NCBI RefSeq assembly: GCF_019097595.1 | Contig: NC_080731.1 | Location: 9,564,571 to 9,628,570 of the forward strand | DNA from: Hemibagrus wyckioides | Taxonomy: Eukaryota; Chordata; Actinopteri; Siluriformes; Bagridae | DNA: 64,000 bases | Direction: 5' to 3' | In this document: one piece after another, positions 51,973-64,000 of the stretch | Layout: each line of letters starts with the position of its first letter | How positions within the stretch are numbered: the stretch's first letter is position 1 | Program-made: the position numbers and the translations under genes | Notes under the pieces: model-generated | Database searches by the model: none | Told to the model about the DNA's origin: nothing | What the model saw: the letters and a program-made list of their open reading frames with translations, nothing else

Positions 51973-53034
51973 TAGTAAAGTAGTGGAAACGTTTCCTTTT
52001 GCCTAGTTTTAGTTTGCCCATTGTCTAACAAGTTGAATTCTAAGTCAGATATCTCTGGAATACAGCTGCTGTACAGGTGAATTCAGTCCCATATGGATTG
52101 CTTCAGAATCCACTACCTTGTCCCAGTACTGCTATATAACCCATAATGCCTTGAGGAACTCACAAATTTAGAGTGGCATTGAAGTGCATATAAATGTGCC
52201 ACTTTATTACCCAGGTGAGGGAAGAGAGGTGAGAGAGTGTTCCGGCGCGGATTGAGTGCGAGATTCAATTTCATGCACAGACACTTGCTTAAGAAGGTGA
52301 GACTGTGTCAGATTGACCTGAGCTCTAGCCGTGAGTTCTTGTAATTTTCTGCACATTTGACTTGGCTCGTAGCCCAAGAGCATGCTCTGACACTCAAGTG
52401 TTAGCAGAATACATAGCACTTGCATATGTCATATGCATTAAATAAATCTAATTACAAGGGTTTAGACTGATTCATTATTTAAAACCTTAAACTTTGGGTG
52501 TCTTTCTGTGTTTTTCATTTTAAATTCAATTTATTATTCAAGAATTACTTTAAATTATTAACAACCATAGTAAAATGAATAGGGAAGGTGAGAGTATAGG
52601 GCACTTTATACTGGACAGCTTCATAAAATATTTTTTCCCCGAACATGAGAGGTGCTTCACTGCAGCAGTCCGTACCCGCTGAACCCGAGGCACATAAAGC
52701 CAGAAATGAACTTCCTGCAATATTTTGTGTGAGCAGTTTGAGCACACATACTAAACTTGTACCAAAACACAATTTCTAATGCAACACAAACATAAGCGAA
52801 AAGCAACTAGATATGCTATAGCAGGAAGTTCATTCCAACAAAACACACAGACAAACAAAAGACAAATAGACTCCACAGACAAGCACATTTTACATGGTCT
52901 GATGCTTTAATTTCCATCACACAAGCACAGTTTCTCATTTCTTTAAAACCATAGAGATATATTTAAGAAGGGTTGTTTCATTTAGAACAAAATCAGACTT
53001 GAGAATTCAGATGAATTTCTACCTGTCATGACAC

Positions 53035-53409
53035 TCTATATGGCAAATGTTTGTGGACACCTTAAAATCACACCCTTATGTGCTTTTTGAACATGCCATT
53101 GCAGATTTAGTCCACCTCTGCTGTCATAATAAGTTCCACTCTTCTGGGAAGGCTTAAGACTTGATTTTGGAGCGTCTCTGTGGGCATTTGTGATTGTTCA
53201 ACCAAAAAGCATTAGTGAGGTCAGACACTGTGGTCAGGTTAGGAAGCCTGGGATGGAGTCAGTGTTGCAGTTCATCCCAAAGATGTTCACTGGGGGTTGA
53301 GGTCAGGGCTTTGACATCAGCTTTATAAAGGGTCCCTTAGATCCTTTTTGGATCTAGAAATGATTTGCTTTGGGTGTGATTGTTAGGTGTCCACAAACAT
53401 AAAGTGTAT
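53035..53409. mobile_element. MITE with TTTGTGGACACC inverted ends
   Basis: The left end ATGTTTGTGGACACCT is mirrored by AGGTGTCCACAAACAT at 53386-53400. The interior is non-coding, contains TTGAGGTCAGGGCTTTG, and resembles the partial copies at 43889 and 25255. Confidence 0.75.
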
Positions 53410-55534
53410 GCGGACCAGATTAATCAGTAAATGTTGGTCATCACTGGGTCCATTATTCAATTGCTGTCAAGGTTTGTGTTGTGTGCTTTTGCTGGACAGC
53501 ACAGTAATGGCATAACTGTTTTTTCTAGTTCATGGCTTTGAAGCCAGTGTTGGAAAAAAGTAAGAATGATTGCAGACCTTCGACTTGTGTCAGGCTTTGG
53601 TTAGAAACCGCAACAGGTTGCAAATGACTGATTTCACACAAGACTTGTCAGCTACTCCTTTCTGAAATGACATGGCACAGCTAATGCTTTATTAATAATA
53701 GGGACTATTTTGGGATGTCTGGGGAAAATGGGCTATGAGTTGAAGAAAGACAGAATTAAGGCACTCTAAAAATTTATTACAAATATAGAGGAATGATTTC
53801 ATATTTCCTATTTGTTTTATAGACACTCATGATAAAAAAAAAACATCATAAAAAGAATCAAGTCTGGTCTGGAGTTCAGGAGTTCAACGACGCTTCAGTC
53901 ATCTGTGGCTAAGGGCTGAGGAAGCACAATTGGACATGCTGTCTGTGTAGGAGGAATGACATTTTTTCTCTCTCCTGTCAATCACAGTGACAATAACCAG
54001 CTGTGTCTGTGAGCTCATGCATGCAGAAGTGGGTAGACAGTGCTTTCCTCTGAGTGTGTTACACAGCCCCGTGATGCAGGAAGAGCAGCAGTTTGCTGGC
54101 TTTATGTATCATGGAAGGAAGTTTATTTTAGGCCTCACTCCCCTGAGTTGTTAGCAGAGCTCGCTTCTTGGTGGGAAATGGCAGGTGACCAAACTGGGCA
54201 ATAAAATGGAGGGAAGAATCATTCTATAACATTCTAACAACTAAACCTGAACCTAGCTAATCTGTATATTAAAAATGCATAGGTGAAATGGAATTTCTTG
54301 AGGTTCACTGAGTCCATTTCACATATTGTTTGAGCTCCAGAATTCCCCTGGCTAGGCTTTGAACTGGTTTCACCATGAAAAAGATGTCCTCCCAGGGAAA
54401 CATGAAAGCGTCTGGCTTATGCTGCCCTTGTTTGCTTAATTCCACCCATTTAAACCACTTAGGAGGAGATTAGCATTAACAGGTGATGCCGGAGAGTTTC
54501 TGATGGGGGACGAGGGCCTTTCAAAACAGTCAGACTCAAAGGACAAGCTGATGGCTTATGCAAATCGACCTTCAGCACAGCAGTTATTTATTCCAAGAAA
54601 ATCATCTGGGCAACAACTTCATACCCAGGCCTGTAGAGGAAATGTTTTTTTTTTTTTTGAGACATAAAAAGGAAATTGAACAAACTAAAACTAGCAAATT
54701 ATGTTTGGGGAGTCACTGCACATTACGCATTGCAGTGTGATGCTAATTGCATGACTACTCGGCATGTCGGTTTTAAAAAGTCATTTGTAATTTCCGTGAC
54801 TTTAATGGCTTTTATGCAAAATGTGACCCTGAGGAAACTTCAAAATTCACGTTTCTTAGCCCTACCTCCAGAGGCACAATTGAATTAGAACAGTCCAGCA
54901 TGCTTATCCCCAGCGTATTTGTCATGTCTTTGTAGGTGCGTCTATAAGAACGATTCAACTTTGGGCAAGTTTTATAAAAGTTATACTGTCATACGGCGCA
55001 TTAGAAATAATTACTGTTCAATGTGAGCTCAGTTTAGCACATTTTTACTCTTTATCAAATCGAAACATTTTTTAGGCAAGCAGGACATGAACTGATTACA
55101 GATTGGAATTCGTGGAAAATTGTGAGTAAGGAAAAAAAAATCGCACCACACATGCCATACGATTCAAGGTTTCAGGAATCATTTGAGCCATTTCTTATTA
55201 ATACGATACAAACAGCATTACTACTAATATTAGCTTTTCTCTGGCTGTAAAATACCTACAATTATTGGCTAAAGGATATTTGAATGCAATTGCAGGCTAA
55301 AGCTTCACACTGTTTAAATGTCCGTCAATAGCTAGCTAACTGACAAGGAGCTGCAGTTCAGATAAAAATAAATCAAATTTCATGATGAGTAATTTCAAGC
55401 AAAGATTGTCATTTCAACTATATACAGCTGGTGTAGTACACAGTAAAATGAAACAATGTTCCTCCATCACAATTTTCCTTTAAACATAAGCTTATATTTA
55501 CACCATCAGCATCTTACATACATCTTAGTTTATA

Positions 55535-55640
55535 CAACTGAGCAGTTGGGGGCTAACGGCCTTGCTCAGGGGTCTGGGGTGGCATCTTGGCAGTGGAACT
55601 TCTGATCTGTAGTCCAACATCCTGACCATCTCCATACATA
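55535..55640 (+). mobile_element. Fragment of the GAGCAGTTGGGGG repeat
   Basis: ACAACTGAGCAGTTGGGGGC, CCTTGCTCAGGGGTCTGGGG and GTAGTCCAACATCCTGACC follow the order of the 34.4-kb fragment. Confidence 0.6.
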
Positions 55641-55799
55641 CAACCCAGAGCTAAGAACTAAGTACAATACACAGTACTACATAAAGTGCATGTGTGCAGA
55701 TGTGTGTAAACAATGTGAGACAGAATACAGTACAATACAGTAGCTTTACATCTTTGACAGTGCAGCACGGAGCAGTACACAGCTCTGTAATGAGTTTAG

Positions 55800-55965
55800 T
55801 GTAAAAGTAAATTCTTTTTTCACATATCCCATCTCTGGAGGGTTGGAGTCAGAGCACAGGGTCAGCCATGATGCAGTGCCCCTGGAGCAGGGGGTGGGGG
55901 GCGGTTGGGGACCTTTCCCAAGAGCCCCAACAGCGCCTTAACCACTTAAGCTACCATCACATATG
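55800..55965 (-). mobile_element. SINE-like repeat fragment, minus orientation
   Basis: Closely parallels the 28.8-kb copy (CACATATCCCATC, GGGTTGGAGTCAGAGCACAG, GGTCAGCCATGATGCAGTGC, CCACTTAAGCTACCATC). Confidence 0.7.
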
Positions 55966-56628
55966 TAAACATAAAGGACAGTTTAGGAATAAAGCAACAG
56001 AAAAGGTGTATGTAGTCCATACAGCATACTGGTTTTGTGACTGTAGATGGACAGTTCAGTCCAGTTGCCCTGTGGACATCTGGTTTTAAGATGTATTTCT
56101 CAGAAACCAGGTAGACAAAGTAATACAGAACTAAAAAAATTCATGACAAATACAGTAACAGGCTGTTAGCAGCATCCCCTGAAAAAAAGCAATGATCACA
56201 ACTAGTAAAAGCTCTGAAGCCAACTTTGTGCAGATTGATGAGAGCTTCACAGAAGAATGAAGGAAAGAGGTGATAAAAGGAAAAAGAGCACACAGCCATC
56301 AACAATGCACATCCCACCTCCTTTTCTAATGCGAGAACTCAGGACGTGAATAATAAATTCCCAGAATAATCATAAAACTCTGGGTACAGCATATTCTCAT
56401 ACATCTTTCAACCCTGTGCAAGTCTTACATGTCTTTTTTTCTTTTTTTTCTTTAGTCTTCTTCTGCTTCTTTCTTCTTTAGTAACATTATTTTCTCTTTG
56501 AAACAGACCTGCTTCAGACATTTCAGTCCTTTTTTTTCCCAGAGAAAGACTGATGGGTTTTCATTGTTCATCAGAGATGTGCACTGTGTAATCCAGTGTA
56601 CTCTTTGTAATACGTGTTTAAACTGATT

Positions 56629-56662
<34 letters not shown>

Positions 56663-56910
56663 GGTGATTTTGCTGGGCCAAAAATGTTGAGATTTTTCGA
56701 TATATACAGAGAGATCTCTGAGGAGATGTGAAGAATACTTCACTTATTTTGTGAATACTTTGTGAAGTGAAGAAATTACACCCCTATTTCATATAAACAA
56801 AACCCATGTAACTTAGTATTTTACTTCATTACATGCAAATACAAACACAAAGGTGTATCACACTGACTAATGGATTTATGACCATTTAACTTTTCCTGAT
56901 GTACACAGTA

Positions 56911-57407
56911 TATACTGATCAGTCATAACATTATGACCACCTGCCTAATATCGTGTTGGTCCCCCTTTTGCTGCCAAAACACAACAAATTTTCTATCAGA
57001 ACCAGCATTAAATTCTTCAGCAATTTGTGCAACAGTAGCTTGTCTGTGGGATCAGATCACACGGGCCAGTCTTCACCTTGGCCGCCCATGACCCTGTGCC
57101 GGTTCACCACTGTTCCTTCCTTGGGGCATTTTTGATAGACACTGCAGACCCGGAACACCTCACAAGAGCTGTAGTTTTGGAGATGCTCTGATCCAGTCGT
57201 CTAGCCATCACAATTTGGCCCTTGTCAAACTCGCTCAAATCCTTACACTTGCCCATTTTTCCTGCTTTTAACACATGGACTTTGAGTACAAAATGTTCAC
57301 TTGCTGCCTAATATATCCCACCCACTAACAGGTGCCATGATGAGGAGATCATCAGTGCTATTCACTTCACCTCTCAGTGCTCATAATGTTATGGCTGATT
57401 GGTGTAC
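56911..57407 (-). mobile_element. Truncated Tc1-like element, same family
   Basis: This is a minus-strand copy with ends ACTGATCAGTCATAACATTA and ATGTTATGGCTGATTGGTGT. The HTH-coding part is recognisable but broken by small deletions, for example near 57065-57125. Confidence 0.85.
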
Positions 57408-58407
57408 ACAATAATGCTGCTTTTGTACCTACGGCTCTTATACGAGACTCCTTTGGGTTTCTGTGAATACGTACATCAGTTTTCATAGATTACATCCTTA
57501 TCTTGTCTGGTATTTATTTTTTATAAAATGGTGCATTGTTTCTATATAAAGGATGCAAGTTATTTTTATTTGACCTTGGCCACCTTCATCCCGAGACCTC
57601 AGAGTTTCAAGATTTGTCACAATTTTTTTGCTCAACTGAAACTAATCTCAGTCCTAGAATTGCTCCTTCAGCTTAGGAATCTCCACACGTTCTTATTACC
57701 AGTGGGAAAACCTTGGTTTGCATACCACATTCGATTTACTTCAGAAGTAAAGTACTTCATTTTCAGTCGCCATATGTTCCAGCTCCAATGTAAAGGGAAA
57801 AAAAAAACCATGGACGCCTCAGAATAATGCTCAAAACAGCAAACTGTATAGTCAGAGTTATAGATTTAACAAGTAAATATGTCTGTATGTTGACTGAACT
57901 AAATATAAATACTTACATATAGAACAAAACTTCATTAAAACTGCTGATGCTGTGAGCAGCCACGTTGATTTCATGTCACTTGCTGAACTCGGGGTTAACG
58001 AGACTGTCCTGAGTTTCCCTAGTAGGAATTCTGAGTTAAGGTTACATTTTCTTTCATTTTTCCTATAGAAGTTTCATCATTCTCTTTAGTTCCTCTTTTA
58101 GATTGTCTTAGATTTGCACTTTTTCTTCTCTTGGGATTGTTCCATCAATTACCTTCGCTGCTTCCTGCTAATCTATTACTGCTATTTCAGGCTGGCTTGC
58201 TGCTATTTGTTGATATGTCCATATCTGAAGGTCCCCAGGAGTTTAACCTACTCTGAGGTTCCTCCTATTATAAGAAATGAATAAGAAATATTCCTCTCCT
58301 TTATTTAACCTCCTATTTGTTTTCTTTCTGTATTCATCTTCAGGACAGCACAGACATCTCTGCAGTGATAAAAATATCTGCAACACCTGCCAACCCACTC
58401 TCTCTAA

Positions 58408-58408
58408 A

Positions 58409-58455
<47 letters not shown>
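58408..58455. repeat. (AC)n microsatellite
   Basis: About 22 AC dinucleotides; shorter (TG)n or (AC)n runs lie at 56631-56656, 58685-58720 and 59386-59411. Confidence 0.95.
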
Positions 58456-58456
<1 letters not shown>

Positions 58457-58895
58457 GCCAATGTCGTCCCTCTACATCTCCCAAATCTCTGTCACGTTGA
58501 CTAAATGTGGCCCAGAATTCCCAATGCTCCAGGGTATGTGCTCGTCAGCAGAAAAGGTACTCCTATGGCCCTCTGCTCAAATCCACTCTACATGCTCAGC
58601 CTTTTAACTAAGCGCACCCAAGGAGCACAACACACACTGCACAATGATATTAGGATGCAAATGTATGTATTTAAGTAGCAGGGCTGTGTGTGTGTGTGTG
58701 TATTTGTGTGTTGTGTGTTGTTTGTGTGTATAGAAGTGATGGAAGGTGACTTTGGCTCTCTTCTTTGTGGGATATAATCAAAGCACAAACCTGGAATCTC
58801 TTTAAGACTAATTTATTTGTTGTGTATAAAATGTGCAAGATGTTAAAGTCAGGGGTTATACCGGAGCTGGAGATAGCTGTAATATGGTTTGTGTC

Positions 58896-59100
58896 ATTCA
58901 TTCATTCATTCATTCATTCATTCATTCATTCATTCATCCATCTTCAGTAAGCTCTTTACTGGTAATGGATCATAATGGATCCAGATCTTATCCTAGAAAC
59001 ACCATGTGTGAGAAAGGAATATACCTCAGATGGCATGCTAGTCTATTGCAGGGCCACATTCACACACTCAATCCCAACTCAATCCCAATCTCAATTTTCC
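58896..59100 (+). repeat. Dispersed repeat with (ATTC)n head, partial
   Basis: (CATT)n occupies 58896-58935, then CATCCATCTTCAGTAAG, GATCCAGATCTTATCCTAGA, AACACC and GTCTATTGCAGGGCCACATT, followed by AATCCCAA words. Confidence 0.6.
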
Positions 59101-59876
59101 AACATTTGTACCTTATTCTGATTCCATACAGTAGCTGCACCAATTTCCTTAAAAATCTTTAAAATAATCGTTTTTGCTCTTGCTTCTTATTTTCAATGGT
59201 AAAAAGTAACACAGCACAGAGATACAACAGACAGAGAAATGATCAGAAAAAAACTAGACATGCAAAAAAGAGATTATATTTGCAAACGCAGCCAAGCACT
59301 GACACACAAGCTGAGATAAAACAGCAGGTGTCAGTAAAGGCACTGTGGATATGAGCTTCTACATTAAAACTGCATTCATCCATGCACACACACACACACA
59401 CACACACACACGTCTTGGTTTGCCAAGAGATATGCTTGAAAACAGAATACACAAAATCTGATTGTCCTGCATGTAATCAGTGTTGGATTTTAGAGGCTTG
59501 AATAGCACATGCTGTATAACGAGCACATGTTGTGCTTGGACGGTGAAGTACTCTATTACACTTATTCAGGGCAACAGAAGTGTTTTGCTGTCTACTTGGA
59601 AAATATTCCCATGCGACTGGACTGTGTGACTGGAGACTGGCTAAAAAATTACATATTGCATTGCCATATACTTATGTGAATATCCTGACGCTGCAGTGTC
59701 ACTTCATGAAACATTCCATTCGATGTAAGTGCGACATGACTGGAAGAGCAGTTACAGGAAAATAATCGATGAGCGGCTGATATGATACGACACCAAATGT
59801 AATGTCCTCTGTTCCCTGTGTTTTTTTTTTTTTACACCATTTTTACAGCAAGTTCTCGTTCCATAAAGACTTACTT

Positions 59877-59895
59877 ACAGTGGATCTAAAAAAGT

Positions 59896-59930
<35 letters not shown>

Positions 59931-60060
59931 TGAAAATGGCAGGTTTTTTATCATTAAATCAAGATAAATCATGTCACATCTTTTTCCAAAAGATGAAAAG
60001 AATGTCCTGAATAAAAATTTAAGAAAGTACATAGTATTTTCCACCCCTCTCTACTGGATA
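59877..60060 (+). mobile_element. Second fragment of the ACAGTGGAT Tc1-like family
   Basis: Starts ACAGTGGATCTAAAAAAGTC, is interrupted at once by a (CA)n tract (59898-59927), then continues TGAAAATGGCAGG with AAATCATGTCACATC, parallel to the 6.96-kb fragment. Truncated. Confidence 0.6.
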
Positions 60061-60656
60061 TGTATGTATATAAATATGTATATTTTTCCCTTACTGCATA
60101 CCTCAGGTGGCTTTTTGGCAGTATTTTAATATAAGTAGTTTGTCACTGTATGCTTGTGCCTACAAAATACCAAGCTGCTCATTTCAATTTGACACTTAAT
60201 AATTAAACCTGGTCCTCAGTGACCATCCTGTTCTGTTAGGAGACATTTCTTTGTCAAGTTAAGCTCTACTGTGTGACCTTTGTGAGAATTCACAAAATCA
60301 CAGCTGTGTTTTCAGCTAACCTAGACAAAACACAAGAGAGAAAGCAGACATGAAGTGAAAATAAACAAGCAAGCAAACTGATGGCGATGATGATGAAGAT
60401 ATGTGCTATATGGTCTGAGGAAAGAAAAGTGAGCTTCCTGACGGCTGGGCTCTCTGGGAACAATTACACTTTGATTTGATTTAAAGTAGAAATACTATTG
60501 CCAAATTTGGGAATATAAAACCTTTATCATCTTGAAATTGGTGAGAATTAATCAGTGAGATCATCTGAAAATTTCCAATGAGATAAATGGCTTGTTTACT
60601 TGTTAATTTCTGTCTATCATCAGTACTTAAAATGTACAGTGTAGGCTCTTTAAAAG

Positions 60657-60659
60657 GTG

Positions 60660-60691
<32 letters not shown>

Positions 60692-60697
60692 TGTGCT

Positions 60698-60742
<45 letters not shown>
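60657..60742. repeat. Interrupted (TA)n left of the MITE
   Basis: Two TA runs split by AAAATATTGTGCTTGTG. The poly-Tyr/Ile frames here are artefacts. Confidence 0.9.
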
Positions 60743-60749
<7 letters not shown>

Positions 60750-61099
60750 ACCACTCAAAAGTTTGGGATCACTTGCATATTTCAGCTTGATTTCAGCTAC
60801 AGAGGAAGACTCCATCAAGCCAATCCATCTTGGAAGATGGATCAGCTCCAGGAAGTATGGGGTGAAATCTCATCAGATTATCTTGAAAACTTGACAGCTA
60901 GAATGCCCAGGCTGTAATTGCTGCAAAAGGTGTTTTTCTTTAGATGAAGGCAAAGTTTGAAGAAAACATTGATTATTTCCATCAAAATCATTATTTCTAA
61001 CTCTGACATGTTTTTTACATTTTCTATTCAGACTAATTTTGTGTGTGTTTCTATGGAAAACAATACAATTTTTGAGCTATCCCTAACTTTTGAGCAGTA

Positions 61100-61107
<8 letters not shown>
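60743..61107 (+). mobile_element. Tc1-like MITE with C-terminal transposase remnant, embedded in (TA)n
   Basis: Inverted ends ACCACTCAAAAGTTTGGGAT and CCCTAACTTTTGAGCAGT delimit about 360 bp. Inside, a plus frame ends DQLQEVWGEISSDYLENLTA then RMPRL-stop at about 60834-60917, resembling the C-terminus of Tc1 transposases. (TA)n tracts flank both sides (60657-60742 interrupted; 61099-61162), consistent with a TA target. Confidence 0.75.

Positions 61108-61164
<57 letters not shown>
61099..61164. repeat. (TA)n right of the MITE
   Basis: About 30 perfect TA dinucleotides directly after the MITE's right end. Confidence 0.9.
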
Positions 61165-61169
<5 letters not shown>

Positions 61170-63130
61170 CAATTAATATTTGAGAGTATAAACAGCTCTG
61201 GGTTCTTTCTGTAACGTCTACTAGGGGGTAGAGAGACTGACAGAGGATCTGGAATAATAACTCCTTTGTGCTGAAAATGTTAAGCTTCTTTCTTTCTTTG
61301 CAGAAAACGAATGTATTTTTGTGTTTCATCAAGTGTGTATGCACAGATGCATTTTTGCTCACTAGGTCTTAACCTTTTGACAGAAACATGGTTTTTGGTT
61401 CAAATTTGCTAAATCCTTCTTAATAATAACAACCACCAGCTGGAAAACAGCCCCAAAGCATCAATGATCCAGCATTATATTTTATACTGGGTATCAGGTG
61501 CTCTTTTATGAATGAAGTCCATTTTTTTTTAGCTAAACACATTAATGGTCAGATAAGCATGGCCATTCCTAATGGGATTTGCCTAGGAATTATTATTCCA
61601 ATTGCTTTATAATGATGTTCATGGGCAGAAAAGCGTAGTTTAGTTCCAAGAGTAGGTTCAAATACGCTTGTTGAGATTCAGGAGCTACATTTTGTAAAAT
61701 GCTCTCAGGAAAGGCTTCGTTCTAACGGTTTGAGTTTGAATAATCAACTAATTACGTTTAATTGTGGCAATAATTTAGATGTTATGACTGCCACTCTAAA
61801 TTACAGCTTTACAACTGGAACATTATTTCACTCTAATTCATTTCTTAACCTGTAAATACCTTTATAAATCAAAGAAGTAAACGAACCGAGAATATACATA
61901 TACAGTTATGCTCCTTTTGCAGTATATTTTTTGGACACAGAAAAAAAAATCATCTTGTATATTTCCAGAGAAAATCTTCTGTTGATAATTCAATTCACTT
62001 TCATAACCAGCAGTCTTCCTTTTTATGATTTTATGAATGTAATGTTCCCCTCACGGCCCTCGGCCTAAAGAAGAGACCACCTGCTAAAATAAAACACAGC
62101 TCTTTGTTGAATAAAAAAACTCTGAATGTAGCTTTGAAACTATATCTGCTATAATTAAAGTGCTCTTGAGAGATCTAGCCTGAATTAGTGAAATTATTTC
62201 TTTAAAAACAAAAAATACGTCATAGCCCAGCCATGAGGAAACAGATGTGAGATAGACATGTTTGACCTCATCCATATTCATGGAGTGTTTTGTGATTCAG
62301 CCTGTAAATAGCATTAATAATAATTTTGCAGACTTTTTAGCCACACAGCTGTGTTACTTTGTAAAAGTGTGTAAAAAATAATTCCCTGGAAGCTTCAATC
62401 AAAACAGTTTGATGCTAAAGCAATGAAAAAATTTTCGAACTCTGACAAAGGACACTCTGTTCGAAGAGCTCTGTTTTAAGAAACTGTATTACTCAAAAGA
62501 AACTCAGCGCTTCATGCTGTGTTTAAACAGGGCACTGGTTGTGATTGTAATGGCCTCTTCAGGAAACCATGCTGACTCTGAAACATGCATTACAGGTGCA
62601 CCAAGTTCAGTGATTATGCCTTGAAATGTGAATAACAGTCCAAAGGACACCTGAAATGACATTTGCCTAGATTTCTCTCCTCCATATATGTAGCTCTGCT
62701 ACCACACTTGTTTCTATCTATAATGGAGCAACCAGGAAGGTATAAAGGACCAAGCAAACAACATTTATGCTCTTTAACATGGCCAGGAAATCACATGGAA
62801 GGGATGTGACATCAAGGCATATGACAGAAAAATATATATCTAGTTTTCAGTTTTTTGGTAGTTTCATAGAAGTATTTGCCTATAGGTCAGATTATTCCAA
62901 GTACTACATCATTTAGGAATATATTTATTATGTATATTTCCTAACAGAGAAAGTATATAGTCATAGTATATAGTCAAACCCAACTGAGGAAAGGTGTGTA
63001 CTTGATAAATTGTTATCAGTATCTTAGTAAGATGATAAAAATAGTCAAATAGCATTGCTTTTATAGCAACAGATGGTAAATAAAGGTAAATAGCATTGCT
63101 TATATAGCCTAATGTAAGCATTAAACAGAT

Positions 63131-63135
<5 letters not shown>

Positions 63136-63207
<72 letters not shown>

Positions 63208-63208
63208 T
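63136..63208. repeat. (AAT)n microsatellite
   Basis: About 24 perfect AAT units. Confidence 0.95.
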
Positions 63209-64000
63209 TTAAGCTAATTGTTAAGCTACTCTACTCTACTAGTTTATTATAGATTTGAGAGTTCCTTGTTCATTCCAAAGTGTAAAGTAAAAAAAATATT
63301 ATTCCACCAATTTCGATCTCACAATCAGAGAAGATTTTCATGCGTTTGTCATTCTGCGTGTTCAAAATCTTCAATAAGAAGATAAAGAACGGTGAAATGA
63401 AACTGAAAAGAAAGTAGAAAGCACTTCAGCTTACATTTTGAAATAATACATAACATCTGAAAACGAAAAAGAATCAAAGAGCGTCTGAGTCAGCTTCAAT
63501 TGAAAAAGGTAGGAGTACTCCATTCCCATTTGTTGAAAAGTGTGAAGTGTTTTTTTTTAAGGGCTAGACAAAGTCAAAGTCAGAAAGCAATCATGAGCAG
63601 ACAAACTACAAGTCAGTCTCCATTTCTGAGTTCCTGGGTCTCTCATTTTCTAGTGTCTAATCCACCTTTACTTATGGAACTCTGCACTCTGTTGAAATGT
63701 GGTTCAACTTTCAGCCTCAAAAGACCTGAAACACCGCACACAGACCACAGAACCGACATCCCCAAATGTCTAGAACAGCGTGACATGGTGTCTAAAACAC
63801 ACACCTACCATGAATGTGAGTTCCTTTTTCATTCACTCTTCTTATCTCTGGCTTTCTCCCTAGACAATCTCCAGTAGTCACAGTGGTCAGGCTTTATCAG
63901 TATGAGTATTTACGCACTAGTGGGTTGGTAGATGGAAATTCATTGCTTTTATCTTTCTGACATGGCCTTCAATAGCAAACATGTTGACAGCTTCTAGTGT

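Larger units (their letters stand above)
50171..64000. other. Gene-free region upstream of tars1
   Basis: After AT-rich low-complexity DNA (50.2-50.5 kb) and the 192-bp tandem repeat come (GATA)n, a MITE at 53.0 kb and unique blocks at 53.85-54.9 kb of balanced composition. Beyond these lie SINE-like fragments at 55.5-56.0 kb, a Tc1-like copy at 56.9 kb, several (CA)n tracts and the (TA)n-embedded MITE at 60.7 kb. The longest non-repeat frame (63500-63877, plus, 125 codons) has no recognisable domain. Confidence 0.5.

Noticed and set aside
63500..63877. 125-codon plus frame, the longest outside the repeats
   Set aside because: Composition is Ser/Leu-rich and AT-biased with no domain, splice context or neighbouring exons; chance is sufficient.

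Overview
This is eukaryotic, AT-rich vertebrate nuclear DNA, most probably from a ray-finned fish. The gene models are intron-split with GT-AG sites. The intergenic space is full of teleost-style repeats: Tc1-like elements, tRNA-derived SINEs, TIR-bearing MITEs, and (GATA)n, (CA)n and (TA)n tracts. A catfish or other otophysan host is a guess from the repeat flavour only.

One gene is certain. A complete cytosolic threonyl-tRNA synthetase gene (tars1) lies on the minus strand. Its 19 coding exons run from the ATG at 49865 to the stop at 30740. I placed every splice junction by eye. Phases agree throughout and the product is 721 aa, with TGS, editing, class II catalytic and anticodon-binding domains and all diagnostic residues present. 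About 250-300 bases beyond its likely poly(A) site, in the same orientation, a second small gene is predicted (exons between about 29.9 kb and 27.07 kb). It would encode a 94-aa protein that I do not recognise. Its three coding exons join in phase behind two untranslated exons.

Layout: 1-8.4 kb is gene-free with scattered repeats. 8.44-11.39 kb is a 3-kb trinucleotide array with (AGT)n arms around a (GGT)n core. 11.4-27 kb is gene-free and contains two blocks of a 10-bp minisatellite (21.1 and 22.8 kb), a truncated Tc1-like copy and one orphan exon-like frame at 14.5 kb. 27-30 kb is the small gene. 30.2-49.9 kb is tars1, with introns carrying SINEs, Tc1-like and MITE copies. 50-64 kb is gene-free, with a 192-bp tandem repeat, another Tc1-like copy, a MITE in a (TA)n tract and many microsatellites.

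There is no sign of prokaryotic features, CRISPR, rRNA or functional tRNA genes. I found no convincing new multi-gene system. The observations most worth following are the small unrecognised gene, the internally substituted trinucleotide array and the twin 10-bp minisatellites.
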